Assembly: GCA_964577275.1 (NCBI GenBank)
Contig: CAZNYR010000031.1
Span: 1 to 39,510 of the forward strand
Direction of reading: 5' to 3'
Source of the DNA: UBA2561 sp964577275
GTDB lineage: Bacteria > Bacteroidota > Bacteroidia > Cytophagales > Thermoflexibacteraceae
Length of the DNA: 39,510 bases
The notes beneath the pieces were generated by a model. The model was not told the DNA's origin. It worked only from the letters and a program-made list of their open reading frames with translations, and did no database searches. This document shows, one piece after another, positions 24,332 through 35,400 of this stretch (within the stretch, counting starts at the first letter, position 1; the number at the start of each line of letters is the position of its first letter). Position numbers and translations under genes: made by a program.

Positions 24332-25831
24332 ATGAACCGCAAAACCTTATTTCTGGTCGTCTTGGGGGCTTCACTTTTCGGTGGAGCTTTCAGTTTGGGC
24401 GGATTTGTTTGGATTTTTGGGATTCCACAAAATTCAGGCTCTGATTCGACCCAGTACAAAAAAAATCGCATCCGTTTTTCGGATTATGGCACCAAATCCG
24501 AGGCATTGGGCAAACTGGACTTGCCTCAAAACATGAATTTCACGCCTGCTGTGGAGCAGATTATTGCTTCGGTGGTGCATATCAAAGTCCAATATGAAGG
24601 CTATGACTATCACGAACCTGAAGATGGCTCGGACATATTAGGCTGGTTTCGAGATAATTACGAAAAAAATGAAGAGTCCTTTTCATCGGCTTCGGGTGTG
24701 ATTGTACGGGAAGATGGCTATATTATTACCAATCATCATGTGGTCGAGAATGCCGAAAGAATTAATGTCATTTTGCGAGATAAACGAGAGTTTGAGGCGC
24801 AAGTAGTGGGTACTGACCCCAATACCGATTTGGCGTTGCTCAAAGTACAGGCGTATGGCTTGCCCCAAGCGAAATTCGGCAATTCAGAAATGCTAAAAAT
24901 TGGCGAATGGGTGCTGGCGGTGGGCAATCCTTTCGATTTGACTTCTACGGTTACGGCAGGCATTATTTCGGCTAAAAGTCGGAGTATCAATATTTTACAA
25001 ACGAAAGATAATTTGGCGGTCGAATCGTTTATTCAGACCGATGCCGCCGTCAATCCGGGAAATAGTGGCGGCGCTTTGGTGAATCTGAAAGGCGAACTCA
25101 TCGGCATTAATACCGCTATCGCCACGGGAACAGGCAGTTTTTCGGGCTATTCTTTTGCGGTGCCTTCGCTTTTGGTCAAAAAAACGGCACAAGATTTGAT
25201 AGAATTTGGGCAGGTACAACGTGCTTTGTTAGGAGTAAGTATCTTAGATATTAACGCCGAATTAAAGAAAACAGAAGAACTGACCTCGCTACGAGGTATT
25301 TTTGTCGCTGGTGTGAACTCAAAGAGTGCCGCCGAAGATTCTGGCATAAAAATTGGGGATATTATTACGAAAATCAATGATACGGAAATCAATACCGTAT
25401 CCCGATTACAAGAAATTACGGCAACTTACAAGCCCGGTCAGGCGATTTTTTTGACCTACGAACGGGATGGTAAAACCAAAACCGTCAAGGTCATTTTGAA
25501 AAATAAATACAATACGACCGAGTTAGTGAGTGCTTTTGAAAGTAAAGTCATTCGGATTCGTGAGTTAGGCGCAGATTTTGCTGTCATTAACAAAAATGAC
25601 CGAAAATTATACCGTCTGAATCACGGCGTAAAAGTAGTTCGGGTTTGGAACGGAAAGCTCAAAAAAGCCGAAGTTCAAGTTGATTTTGTCATCACACACG
25701 TTGATAAACAGAAGATTACCACCGTTGCTGACCTTCAGGAAGCCCTCAAAGGAAAGACAGNNNNNNNNNNTGTGCTAATAGAAGGGCTAAATCCTATGGG
25801 AGAAAAAGCCTTTTATGGTATAGGTTTTTGA
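24332..25831 (+). CDS. Deg/HtrA-family periplasmic serine protease
   Basis: A 499-residue S1C protease for envelope protein quality control. A signal anchor covers about residues 5-30. The protease domain has H136 (ITNHHVVENA), D166 (NTDLALLK) and S245 (NPGNSGGALV). A PDZ domain follows at about 300-395 (RGIFVAGVNSKSAAEDSGIKIGDIITKINDTEI), and a second, more divergent PDZ-like domain covers about 400-499 with a C-terminal VLIEGLNPMGEKAFYGIGF. The catalytic triad and two-PDZ layout match DegP/DegQ types. Ten Ns at 25761-25770 fall in the last domain; the reading frame happens to be kept across them. Two terminator-like hairpins follow the stop. Confidence 0.94.
   Translation: MNRKTLFLVVLGASLFGGAFSLGGFVWIFGIPQNSGSDSTQYKKNRIRFSDYGTKSEALGKLDLPQNMNFTPAVEQIIASVVHIKVQYEGYDYHEPEDGSDILGWFRDNYEKNEESFSSASGVIVREDGYIITNHHVVENAERINVILRDKREFEAQVVGTDPNTDLALLKVQAYGLPQAKFGNSEMLKIGEWVLAVGNPFDLTSTVTAGIISAKSRSINILQTKDNLAVESFIQTDAAVNPGNSGGALVNLKGELIGINTAIATGTGSFSGYSFAVPSLLVKKTAQDLIEFGQVQRALLGVSILDINAELKKTEELTSLRGIFVAGVNSKSAAEDSGIKIGDIITKINDTEINTVSRLQEITATYKPGQAIFLTYERDGKTKTVKVILKNKYNTTELVSAFESKVIRIRELGADFAVINKNDRKLYRLNHGVKVVRVWNGKLKKAEVQVDFVITHVDKQKITTVADLQEALKGKTXXXXVLIEGLNPMGEKAFYGIGF
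25761..25770. other. Assembly gap within the HtrA gene
   Basis: Ten Ns near the end of the second PDZ-like domain. The frame is preserved with this length, but true size is unknown because ten Ns appears to be a fixed placeholder. Confidence 0.9.
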
Positions 25832-25859
25832 TTGGTTGATTAGTTGTTTGTTTGAGTTA

Positions 25860-25893
25860 AAAAGGCAGCCTGCTTAGTGGGTTGCTTTTTTTA
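25860..25893 (+). terminator. Intrinsic terminator after the HtrA gene
   Basis: AAAGGCAGCC pairs with GGGTTGCTTT (two wobble pairs) around a short loop, followed by a run of seven Ts. Confidence 0.8.
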
Positions 25894-25934
25894 TGCGCTG
25901 GCGAGAAGCATACAAAATCATGCCAATTTCGTAT

Positions 25935-25969
25935 TAATCCTATAAAATTTTAAAAACCTTATAGGATTA
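25935..25969. terminator. Second hairpin, possible bidirectional terminator
   Basis: A perfect 11-bp stem, TAATCCTATAA with TTATAGGATTA, around a 13-base loop. It lies between convergent genes and could serve the OmpA-like gene on the minus strand. Confidence 0.6.
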
Positions 25970-25993
25970 CTATTGAAAATGAGTTAATTACAA

Positions 25994-26143
25994 AATTTAT
26001 TTGGCTAAAAAGTCCTGAGAAACATTTCGTGATGTTTGAACCAGGAACTCACTTTACTAGTAGTGAACCTCCAGAGGATAATCCTGTTGATTACATCCCT
26101 GGACCTTTGATTGGTGAGAATCGTGGCGTCGCTTTTAAATACT
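25994..26143 (+). other. Contig-end segment with an unexplained open frame
   Basis: The plus strand is open from about 25954 into the gap at 26144 and reads SPEKHFVMFEPGTHFTSSEP, then PEDNPVDYIPGPLIGENRGV and AFKY. It looks protein-like and less like spacer, but it has no upstream start in a sensible place and no partner beyond the gap. The segment begins with a 17-bp copy (25994-26010) of the sequence on the far side of the gap (26154-26170). It may be a piece of another gene misjoined here, or a truncated gene. I do not recognise the family. Confidence 0.4.
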
Positions 26144-26153
26144 NNNNNNNNNN
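26144..26153. other. Assembly gap next to the OmpA-like gene
   Basis: Ten Ns. The 17 bases AATTTATTTGGCTAAAA occur both 134 bases before the gap and directly after it, which suggests a scaffold join made on a short repeat. Confidence 0.85.
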
Positions 26154-26156
26154 AAT

Positions 26157-27560
26157 TTATTTGGCTAAAATCGTAAATTCTACGCGGCGGTTTAATTGTC
26201 TGCCGTGGTCAGTTTCGTTATCGGAAACAGGCTTGGTTTCGCCATAGCCTTTTGCCTGCACTCTATTTTCTTCTACTCCTTTAGCAATCAGATAGTTACG
26301 CACGGATTCGGCGCGCGCTTGTGATAAATTTAGGTTGTTTTCGTCCGACCCCACATTATCGGTATGCCCGCCAATTTCCAGCACCAAAGTTGGAATATCT
26401 TGAAACATCTTGACCAAGAAATTGAGTTCGGCATACGATTCTTTTTTCAAATCGGATTTGCCTGTATCAAAAAATACGTTGTTTACTCGTACTTTTTTTC
26501 CTACCTCAAACGGCACCATAAATAAATCTCGGCGTTGTGTTTCTTCGGTAATTTCGCCGGGCATGGCTTCAAGTTTCATCTCTCGTGTGTCGATAATGGT
26601 ATTGACCGACACATAACGGTAATTTTCGGCTTTGGCAAATACGCCATAATTATAGCCGATAGGCAATTCCAGTTTGTAATATCCATCCAAATCATCGGAT
26701 TTTGTGCGGGCGATTTCTTTTTCATTTTCCAAATCCATCAAAATCACATCGGCAGCCCCCTCGATAGGCTGGAGCGTTTCTTCGTTCAGGACATCGCCCT
26801 CCAAAAAGAATCGCTGACAAACCGAATTTTCGTGTTCGTATAATTCCTGAATTTCTTGTACGGACAAACATCGGCGATAAATCCGAGTGCTGCTCATGAA
26901 ACCCGCATACGGACGGTCAAGTTTCATTTTTTGCATTCCCAAACGAAGTGGCACATCCTGTGCTTTGGTATTCATGCCCGAAGTGCCTTCTTGTTTGCCT
27001 CGTCCCTCTAATTTTCCATTGACATAAATTTCGATTTCGTTTGGGAAACGATATTGCGCCACCACATGATACCATTGTCCGCCATGTAATTTATGCCGTG
27101 AATAAATGCCTTCGGCGTGTTTGACACCATCACCAATAGACATGACGATTTTGTGATGCCCATTAATAAATACGCCAAATTGGTCTTTTTCGGGGTCAAA
27201 TGCCCATTTTCCGACCAACATCCCGTAAGGGTCTTTGGGCGTAGCCTTGACATCGGGTTTTATCCACAGCGAAACCGCCAATTCTTTCAGGTCGCGGTCA
27301 AACACCCGATGATGCCCACACTCCACATCATCACTGCCATCAAAATAAAATGCGCCTGCTCCGCAACGTTCAAAACCTTTCAGTTCTGCTCCATGATTCG
27401 TGCCGTGTTGTTGATAACGAGTCGTATCTTTAAAATCAACCGTCATCGGAAAATGAGCAATTAAACCTCGTTCCCAGTTCGGGACATTGGGCGTTTGTGC
27501 CATGGTTGCACTCCAATTCAAAACAAAAAATAAGCTCAATAATGTGGCTTGGAATTTCAT
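26157..27560 (-). CDS. LamG/OmpA-family outer-membrane protein
   Basis: A 467-residue secreted protein. Residues 1-21 form a signal peptide (FQATLLSLFFVLNWSATMAQ). A LamG/concanavalin-like domain covers about 25-245 (GLIAHFPMTVDFKDTT, FYFDGSDDVECG, LAVSLWIKPD, WYHVVAQYRF, IYVNGKLEGR). A carboxypeptidase-regulatory/CnaB-like beta-sandwich lies at about 255-335. The C-terminus (about 350-467) is an OmpA peptidoglycan-binding domain with NNVFFDTGKSDLKKES, GGHTDNVGSDENNLNLSQARAESV and GYGETKPVSDN. No beta-barrel is seen, so it is probably a periplasmic or outer-membrane-associated protein that ties a carbohydrate- or protein-binding lectin domain to the cell wall. The stop codon lies just after an assembly gap but the OmpA domain is complete. 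Confidence 0.9.
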   Translation of the reverse strand: MKFQATLLSLFFVLNWSATMAQTPNVPNWERGLIAHFPMTVDFKDTTRYQQHGTNHGAELKGFERCGAGAFYFDGSDDVECGHHRVFDRDLKELAVSLWIKPDVKATPKDPYGMLVGKWAFDPEKDQFGVFINGHHKIVMSIGDGVKHAEGIYSRHKLHGGQWYHVVAQYRFPNEIEIYVNGKLEGRGKQEGTSGMNTKAQDVPLRLGMQKMKLDRPYAGFMSSTRIYRRCLSVQEIQELYEHENSVCQRFFLEGDVLNEETLQPIEGAADVILMDLENEKEIARTKSDDLDGYYKLELPIGYNYGVFAKAENYRYVSVNTIIDTREMKLEAMPGEITEETQRRDLFMVPFEVGKKVRVNNVFFDTGKSDLKKESYAELNFLVKMFQDIPTLVLEIGGHTDNVGSDENNLNLSQARAESVRNYLIAKGVEENRVQAKGYGETKPVSDNETDHGRQLNRRVEFTILAK

Positions 27561-27580
27561 AAATTATAATATTAAATTAC

Positions 27581-27591
27581 CTGACAATCAA
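27581..27591 (+). repeat. Partial copy of the recurring intergenic motif
   Basis: CTGACAATCAA, two changes from the 11-bp core, with a weak ATTAC flank. It lies 20 bases upstream of the OmpA-like start, on the opposite strand to that gene. Confidence 0.4.
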
Positions 27592-27756
27592 TAATCTTAC
27601 ATAACAAATAACGTCTGAAAAAAGAGCAAATTATGGATTATTTCAAAACCAATTTGTGCTACATAAAAAAGCATTTTTACGGGTGATTAGTTTCCTGAGC
27701 GATGAGAAAATTAGCGAAAGCAGGCGTGTAAAGTCAAACAAAAAACGATAAAGCTC

Positions 27757-28032
27757 CTACATCCATTGCAGGAAATAATACATCACTAACAGATTCAAAA
27801 TCAAGAAGATAGGCACAAGAATCTGGAAAATTAAGGTTTTGGTTTTATGCCGAAAAAACGACATTCCGAGTCCTATGCCCAATGCGCCTCCCAAAAAAGC
27901 AATGCCCAAAAGCGTGCGTTCTTTGGTACGCCATTGTCCTTTTTTTGCCTTTTTTTTGTCCTGTCCCATCATCACAAAACCACACAAACTTATGACAAAG
28001 CAATACAGCAACACCATATAAAGAGGTTTCAT
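27757..28032 (-). CDS. DUF1294 membrane protein
   Basis: A 91-residue inner-membrane protein. Three hydrophobic segments (YMVLLYCFVISLCGFVMM, LLGIAFLGGALGIGLGMSFF, LIFQILVPIFLILNLLVMYYF) surround the DUF1294 signature KAKKGQWRTKERTLLGIAFLGGALGIGLGMSFFRHKT. Function is unknown for the family. A frame extension to 28041 begins with TTG; the ATG at 28032 is the better start. It stands between pfkA and the OmpA-like gene on the same strand, separated from pfkA by a terminator. Confidence 0.85.
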   Translation of the reverse strand: MKPLYMVLLYCFVISLCGFVMMGQDKKKAKKGQWRTKERTLLGIAFLGGALGIGLGMSFFRHKTKTLIFQILVPIFLILNLLVMYYFLQWM

Positions 28033-28058
28033 TTTAATCAAATTTAACGTTTAATATA

Positions 28059-28069
28059 CTGATTATCAG
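28059..28069 (-). repeat. Minus-strand core copy of the recurring motif
   Basis: On the minus strand the sequence is CTGATAATCAG, a core variant with both outer bases changed symmetrically so the arms still pair. It is 27 bases upstream of the DUF1294 start. Confidence 0.4.
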
Positions 28070-28123
28070 CACAATACACTAAAAATATACGCTATCTAAA
28101 AATCTTTGGGATTATCCAAAAAC

Positions 28124-28159
28124 AAAAACTGGCAAGGCATATTTTTCTTACCAGTTTTT
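28124..28159 (-). terminator. Terminator after pfkA
   Basis: AAAAACTGGCAAG pairs with CTTACCAGTTTTT with one mismatch, around a 10-base loop. On the minus strand it runs into TTTTTGTTTTTGG, and on the plus strand into a T-run as well. Confidence 0.85.
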
Positions 28160-28161
28160 TT

Positions 28162-28181
28162 TATAACATATTGATAACCAA
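28162..28181 (+). repeat. Recurring intergenic 20-bp motif, copy 5
   Basis: TATAACATATTGATAACCAA, 16 of 20 matches to the consensus with the same spacing. It lies between the pfkA stop (28186) and its terminator. Confidence 0.6.
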
Positions 28182-28185
28182 GACA

Positions 28186-29157
28186 TTAAATACTCAAGAT
28201 TTCGACCATTCGCAACATATCTTGTTGAAAAGGTTTCTTTTTAGTAATTGTATCTCCGAATGGCGTATAAGCGATTTTATAGTTCAAAATTCCAACCATA
28301 ACATCGGTTTTTCCTGCAATCAGGGCTTCGACCGCAGCGAGTCCCATCCGACTTCCTCGTATTCTGTCCATAGCGGTCGGTGAGCCACCACGCTGAATGT
28401 GTCCGAGTGTCGTAACTCGAATATCCATATCCTGCAAATGCTCTTTGACTCGGTAAGCTACGCTATTGGCATTTCCCATGTGTTCTCCCTCGGCAACCAC
28501 AATAATTGAGGAGGTTTTGGCGCGCTCGTGTCCTGTTTTGATTTTATCAATAACATCTTCGATGGTTTGCTTTTTTTCGGGAATCAAGACCATTTCAGCT
28601 CCTCCGCCAATGCCTGACCGAATCGCCAAATAGCCAGCGTCCCTTCCCATGACCTCGACAAAAAAGATGCGGTCATGCGAGCCAGCCGTATCTCGAATTT
28701 TGTCAATCGCCTCAATCGAAGTATTCACCGCCGTATCAAAGCCTAACGTGGCATCTGTGCCATACAAATCATTATCAATCGTTCCGGGAACACCGACAGT
28801 AGGCATACCAAATTCTTCATGAAAAATTTTTGCGCCCATAAATGTACCGTTTCCGCCAATCGCTACCAAGCCTTCTATCCCGTGTTTCTGAAGATTATCA
28901 TAGGCTTTTTGTCTGCCTTCTTTGTTCATAAATTCCTTAGAACGAGCTGACTTTAAGATAGTTCCGCCAATTTGCAAAATATTACTTACCTTATACGAGT
29001 CCATCAGTTCAATATCGCCACTAATCATGCCGTTATACCCTCGATAAATACCGTAAGGTTCTAATCCATGATAAAGTGCGCCTCGTACCACCGCCCGAAT
29101 ACACGCATTCATTCCCGGTGCATCTCCACCAGACGTAAACACAGCAATTTTTTTCAT
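28186..29157 (-). CDS. pfkA: ATP-type 6-phosphofructokinase
   Basis: A 323-residue glycolytic enzyme that phosphorylates fructose 6-phosphate at C1. It has the nucleotide motif TSGGDAPGMNACIRAVV (8-24), the catalytic PGTIDND (124-130, with D128 as base), MGRDAGYLA and the substrate-binding GHIQRGGSPTAMDR. The E. coli GGDGS motif that binds Mg-ATP reads GGNGT here (101-105), so the usual aspartate at position 103 is asparagine. The glycine at 104 indicates ATP, not pyrophosphate, as phosphoryl donor. Length is as in E. coli PfkA (320). A T-flanked hairpin terminates the gene. Whether Asn103 is common in relatives of this organism I cannot verify here. Confidence 0.95.
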   Translation of the reverse strand: MKKIAVFTSGGDAPGMNACIRAVVRGALYHGLEPYGIYRGYNGMISGDIELMDSYKVSNILQIGGTILKSARSKEFMNKEGRQKAYDNLQKHGIEGLVAIGGNGTFMGAKIFHEEFGMPTVGVPGTIDNDLYGTDATLGFDTAVNTSIEAIDKIRDTAGSHDRIFFVEVMGRDAGYLAIRSGIGGGAEMVLIPEKKQTIEDVIDKIKTGHERAKTSSIIVVAEGEHMGNANSVAYRVKEHLQDMDIRVTTLGHIQRGGSPTAMDRIRGSRMGLAAVEALIAGKTDVMVGILNYKIAYTPFGDTITKKKPFQQDMLRMVEILSI

Positions 29158-29430
29158 CTTCTTTTAGTTTGGTACAAAATTTCAGACCGCAAAGTGCAGA
29201 ACAACCCCCAAAAAAACAAATAAACGTATGGTCTTTTAATCCCAAACCTCAATTTTTAATTCTGACGCAATATTTATTACTTGGTGTTTTCAAAAACGCA
29301 GATTCAAGAAATCAATGCAAAATCTCATCAAACCTAATTTTTTGATATTATTTCCATCAATCGGATGAAAAATTCGTTTTTAAAAAAACACCTATTTTTT
29401 GAATCAACAAAATACAAGACCTGAATCCTC

Positions 29431-32400
29431 ATGAAATTCATTTTTACGCCCCAATTTGCCCTGTTTGGAATGCTTTTTTTGGTCGGATGTTTGTCGCATC
29501 AAAACACAACATACCAAACGCCAAACACCAAAATCATATCCGATGCAATGCCTTCGAGCGATGTAAGTCCCGCTATTTTTTGGGCAAACGAAACGCTAAA
29601 AAATCAGACCGAATACGGCGGTTTTTATTTTGTAAACTTGCATTTTTCCCAAGTGCCATCGCCAGCATTTCGAGCCAAATTACAACAAAAAGGAATTTTT
29701 TTGAATCATTATCTCGGAAACGCCACCTATTCGGCAGCAATCCCAACAAATTTGGCGTATGCCCCCTTAAAAAATGACCTCATTTCGGGAATTTCAATCC
29801 CTGACAAAACGCAAAAAATGACCGCCAAATTGCAGGCTGAACTTGCCCAAAATCCTTCCGAAAAAAGAACCATTCATCTGATTTATCACAAAAATTTATC
29901 GGTGCGTCCCATCATGTTGGCATTGGAAAAACAAGGCATCGAAATCGAAAATATCAATCCATTTTTTAAACATATTCGTATCAAAACAAATGCCCAAAAC
30001 TTTCAGAAAATTGCTACCAAAAACTGGTTAGTATTCGCTGATAATCAAGAAGTTATTTATCCACTTGGTAAAATCGAATCGGACTTTGTACGCTCCATTT
30101 CACTGCAAAATCGGAACGGTTTGACGGGCAAAAATATTCGGGTCGGAATTTGGGATGAGGGCAGTCTAAATGCCCAACACCCAGCCTTGGAAGGACGCAC
30201 CGAACTCGTTGAAACGGTTGCCCTCCAATATCATTCGATGACCGTAGCGGGGATTTTAGGCGCATCCGACATCCATCCAGATTATGTGGGATGCGCTCCC
30301 CAAGTGGCTTTATATAGTTGGGATTATAATAATTCACACGCTGAAGTAGCGCAAGCCATTCAGAATCAAGATATTGTCATCGGCAATCATTCTTACGGCT
30401 ATTCGGTTGAGGCGGGCGGGAAAGCCTATGGATTAGCCGACCAATTTGTTGATAAATTGACAGAAACTTACTCGTATTTGGTCAATGTTTTTGCGGTTGG
30501 AAATGGCGGTGCTGGCTACAAAACTACCCAAAATGCTTCCAAAAATACGATAATGGTCGGTGCTTCGGGTATCAATGATACCTTCAACGGAAGTAACAGT
30601 AGTCGGGGTTCAACACAAGATGGACGCATCAAACCCGACTTGGTAGCATCTGGTTATCAGGTAACTACGCTGAATCAAACAGGTTATGGCTCCACGAGCG
30701 GTTGGGGAACTTCGCAAGCTGCTCCAGCAATTTCGGGCTTGACCGCACAATTATACCAATATTACACCGAAAACCATCCGAATCGTCCGCCAGCCTCCTT
30801 GCTCAAGGCGATTTTGTGCAATACCGCCCATGACATCGGTAATCTGCACCCTGATTATACGGCGGGTTTCGGACGAGCTGACGGTGTGCGTGCCTTGCGA
30901 ACTCTCACAGAAAATCGTTATCAAATTAATCAAATTTCGCACGGAAATACTCAAAAACTTACATTATACATTCCACCAAACAGTGTCGAAGCCAAAATCA
31001 TGCTCTGTTGGACTGACCCCGCAGGCACGGTTTATGGAAATGCTACGCCAGTTTTGGTCAATAATTTGGATATTTCCATCAAAGAAATCGCCACAGGAAT
31101 CGTTACTTTACCATGGATTCTCGACCCCGCTAACCCCGCAAATTTGGCAACGCGTGGCGTGGATAACCTGAATAATATCGAACAAATTACCCTCCAAAAT
31201 CCTGCGGCTGGCACGTATGAAATTACCATTTCAGGCACCAGTATTCCAGTCGGCACAACCCAAGAATACGCCTTGACTTGGCAGACCGAACAGAAATTTA
31301 TTGAATTGACCACGCCTTCCAAAAATGAATTTTTTGAACCCAATACGCAGCCCAATTTATACTGGATTAAAAACGGATTGACCAACGCCCAAACGCTCGA
31401 ATATTCCCTTGATGATGGTGCAAATTGGCAAGCCATCACAGGCTCGGATTTGAACCCCATGCCTGCCCAAAACGAATTTTATTACCAATGGAATATTCCC
31501 AATGCGATTGCCACCAAACAAGCCCGAATTCGCATTTCGGCGGATGGCATTTCGAGTATTTCTGAACGCTTCACTATTTTTGGAATACCAAAAAATTTAA
31601 CAACACAAGTATTTGATAATCAGATTGGTTTGGATTGGAATGCCGTTGCCAATGCCACACATTACGACATCTTTCAGCGGGATAAAATCACGAACAAATG
31701 GGTCGAAATTGCCAGCAATATTACCACAAATTTTCATACCGTTTCCAACCTACAAGGCAACAAAACCTATACTTTTGCCGTCCGTGCCAAAGATAATCCA
31801 AACGCTATTATCGGACAAAAATCCGTGCCAATGAGTGCTACGCCAAACCCCTCGGCAACGGGCGATTTGGCAGTCATCCAAATCCTGAATCCAACCCTTT
31901 CTAATGTCCAATTTTTGCGCCCAAATTCCACCGAATTTATTACGATTCGCATCAAAAATCAAGGTAACGGAACGATTCCTGCAGGCACAAATCTGACCGC
32001 CAAATTTTGGGTCGATAATTCGGAAATTGCATCCCAAAATTTTACGACCGCTGCCATCAATTCGGGCGATGAAATAGAAATAAAATTGATGACTTCGGCA
32101 GACTTTTCAATCGCAAAAAATTACCAGCTAAAAGTTCAAATTGACTGGACTTCCGACCCTGTTTTGTCTAATAATTTTTTGGTCAAAACCATCGAAGGAA
32201 CATCCCAAATCCAACTCACGGCAAACACGCCAAACAGCTTTTGTACTGCCTCCGTTCGCCTTGAAATTCACGGTATTACACCAAATTATACGCTCTCAAA
32301 TATTACGCCCAATCTCGAAGATTTAAGTACAGATGCAACCCCAATTACCCTCGCTGACCACGCTACTTCGGGGGCATTGCCTCTCAATTTTCGGTTTCCA

Positions 32401-35400
32401 TTTTATGGGCAATGGTACGAGCATTTTTATATCAGCGATGAGGGTTTAATCACGTTTAGTCCGTTCGTCAATTATACGGCTGGCGCATCGGGACAAATTG
32501 CCAATTCAGAAAGCGTACATAATTTTATTGCGGGGGTTTGGTCGGATTTTAACCCCAATTTTGGGACGATTCGGTACAAATATTTTGGAACAAGTCCGAA
32601 CCGAAAAACAGTCGTTGAATTTAAGGATTATCCCTATTTTGAAACCACTCCGCCCTACACAGGATACAGTTCGGAACGCGCCACTTTCCAGATTCATCTT
32701 CACGAAAATGGCGTGATTGATATTCATTATCAACAAGTTAGTGCCAATTCGTGGACGGCGGTTTATACTAAAATGACCGCAGGAATTGAATCGCCAGACG
32801 GCAAAAACGGCGTAGCTTTACCAAGCAAAAATTACGGCAGTTGGGCGATTGTTGCGCCCGAAGCCTACCGATTTTCGCCTGATTTCCCCACTTGGAGCAA
32901 TGCCGATGCTGGTTTTTTCACAACCATCTCAAATACAGGAACTTACACCGCAAACTGGCAACAAAATGGTAATCCCAGAACGTTGTCTAAAACCTTAACC
33001 AAATCCTGCGGAACGCCACCAATTATCACAAAATTACAGCCCGAAAATGGCGCAACACAAGTCCCAAAATCAACAGAATTAGAACTCGAATTTGATGAAA
33101 ATATCCAAGCAGGAATAGGAAATCTGACGCTCTCTAACGGCTCGGATAATCGTACTTTTTCTATTCATGGAAATACCCAAATCAAGACACAAATTACAAA
33201 TAACATCCTGAAAATCAGCTTTAAAACTGCCTTGCAAGGCGGAACATCTTATCATATTTTGATGGATAACGGAGCGGTCAAAAATCAAGAAAATGTACCG
33301 CTGGATTTTGCCGGAATTAGTAATGCCATGACATGGAATTTTTCGACCAAAAACGATGCGCCCACGCACTTATTTTTGAGTGCCGTAACCGTTGATAATC
33401 ATTTGCCTGACGGTACGCCCATCGGAAAACTGACTGCCACCGACCCCAACTTGCATCAAAATCATACATTTTCGATTACGGGAGGCACAGGTTTGACCCA
33501 ATTTCGGATTCAAAATGATGAAATTTTGACAAATGGGGTGCTTACATTTGCCTCCGCCTATACGCTCGAAATCACGGCAACAGACAACGGACTTCCCAAC
33601 CAATCATTCCATAAAACCTTTGAAATTGCCATGAATTTTGTTACGATTGTGGAAAGTCCTGCGCCTCCTCCGAGCGGCGGGGGTTCGGGAGTTTTAACGC
33701 CTCAACTTCTTAAAAATCAAGAAATTACATTCGATAATCTTGCCTTCATTTCGTTCGGAAACCGATTTACGCTAAATCCCAAAACGCAATCGGGACAAAA
33801 ACCAAGTTTGCAAATTCTAAATGGAAATGCCTCAATTTCAGGAGATTACATTTATCCTGAAAGTATCGGAACTATCGAAATTTTGATAAGCGCACCAAGC
33901 GGAAATGGCTACAAAAAAGCAACCATACGCCACAAAATCGAAGTGGTAAAAGGCAAACAAGTTTTATCTGAATCTCAAATAAATACAATTCCAAATCAAG
34001 TCTGGACAAGCCAACAATTTATGCCCGATTTTGGAATACAAAACCTTACTTTTGACATCATCGAAGGAACGACATTAGCCACCATTTCCGAAGGCAAAAT
34101 CCGACTTCATAAAACAGGAAAAGTACGCCTTAAAATTTATTTGCCTGAAACCGAAAATTATCAAATTTCTAATTCAATATTTCGGGAATTTGAAATCTTG
34201 AAAACTGAACAGAATATTCAGTTTGATAATATTTCAACCAAAACATTTGGAGATGCCGACTTTGAAATTCGGGCGATAAGTTCTTCGGGATTAGAAATTG
34301 TATTTTCCAAAGAATCAGATTTCATCGAATTAGAACATCATCTGGTCAAAATTAAGGCGGCAGGTCTGGTCAAAATTATCGCCCAACAAGCGGGCAATGA
34401 CTTTTATTTTCCTGCCCAAAAGTCGCAAACTTTTCGGATTCAGAAAGCTCCGCAAACGATTCAATTTGAGGCAATCGAAGATAAAAAAATTACGGATAAA
34501 CCTTTTGCCATTTTTACCCAATCATCAGCGGGATTACCTATCAATTTGCAATTAAATCCGAATCATTTGGCAGAAATTATTGATGGAAAAATTCATCTAA
34601 AACAGACAGGCATTTTACAAATTATTGCCTCGCAAAGTGGCAATGAAAATTTTGAAAAAGCCATCGAAATCAAACGCACTTTTGAGATTTTACCAATCTT
34701 AGAAATTACTGATATTCAAGTGATTAATGGCGAAAAGATTTTAATTTCAGTTTCGCAAGAAGGCGAAATTTCAGGAATAAACACGTTGCGATTTATGTTA
34801 TCAGATGCGGATGGAAATTTTGAAAATAATTACGTTTTGTATGCACGAAAAAATGCGGATGGCACTTGGATAGCCGATTTGCCAGACAAACTCATGACAA
34901 GCGGAAATTACCAACTTAAAATCCTGACATCTCACCCAAAAATTGCACCAAAACCCAAAGCCATTCAGGAAGTTTTATCGTCCAAACCGCCCACCTTTTA
35001 TATCACTCGGAATGGTCATACATTATGCGCTTCGGGCGATGCCGATTCGTATGTTTGGTATCTGAATGATGCGCCAATACTCGACCAAACGGAGTCTTGT
35101 TTAGATTTGACTTATTTTGAGAATAAAGATAAATTAATCCTAAAAGTTCAAGGTAAAAATGGAAATCGTTTGGGCGAAATTTCGACAGGTTTTGGCGTGA
35201 ATATGATTCCAATAACCGCCTTAGAAAATGCCTCCGTACTCGAAAAAAATATACTGATTTATCCCAATCCGAATGATGGTCAATTTACATTTAAACTGAT
35301 GGGTTTTTATGCAAAAATCCGTATAAAAATTATTCATATTTCAGGTCAGATTATTTCGAGCAAATTTTACGAAAATCAAGTCGATTTAGAAGAAGAAATT

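Noticed and set aside
30041..30060. CTGATAATCAAGAAGTTATT within the protease gene as a motif copy
   Set aside because: Coding sequence for ADNQEVI; the resemblance to the reverse complement follows from codon use.
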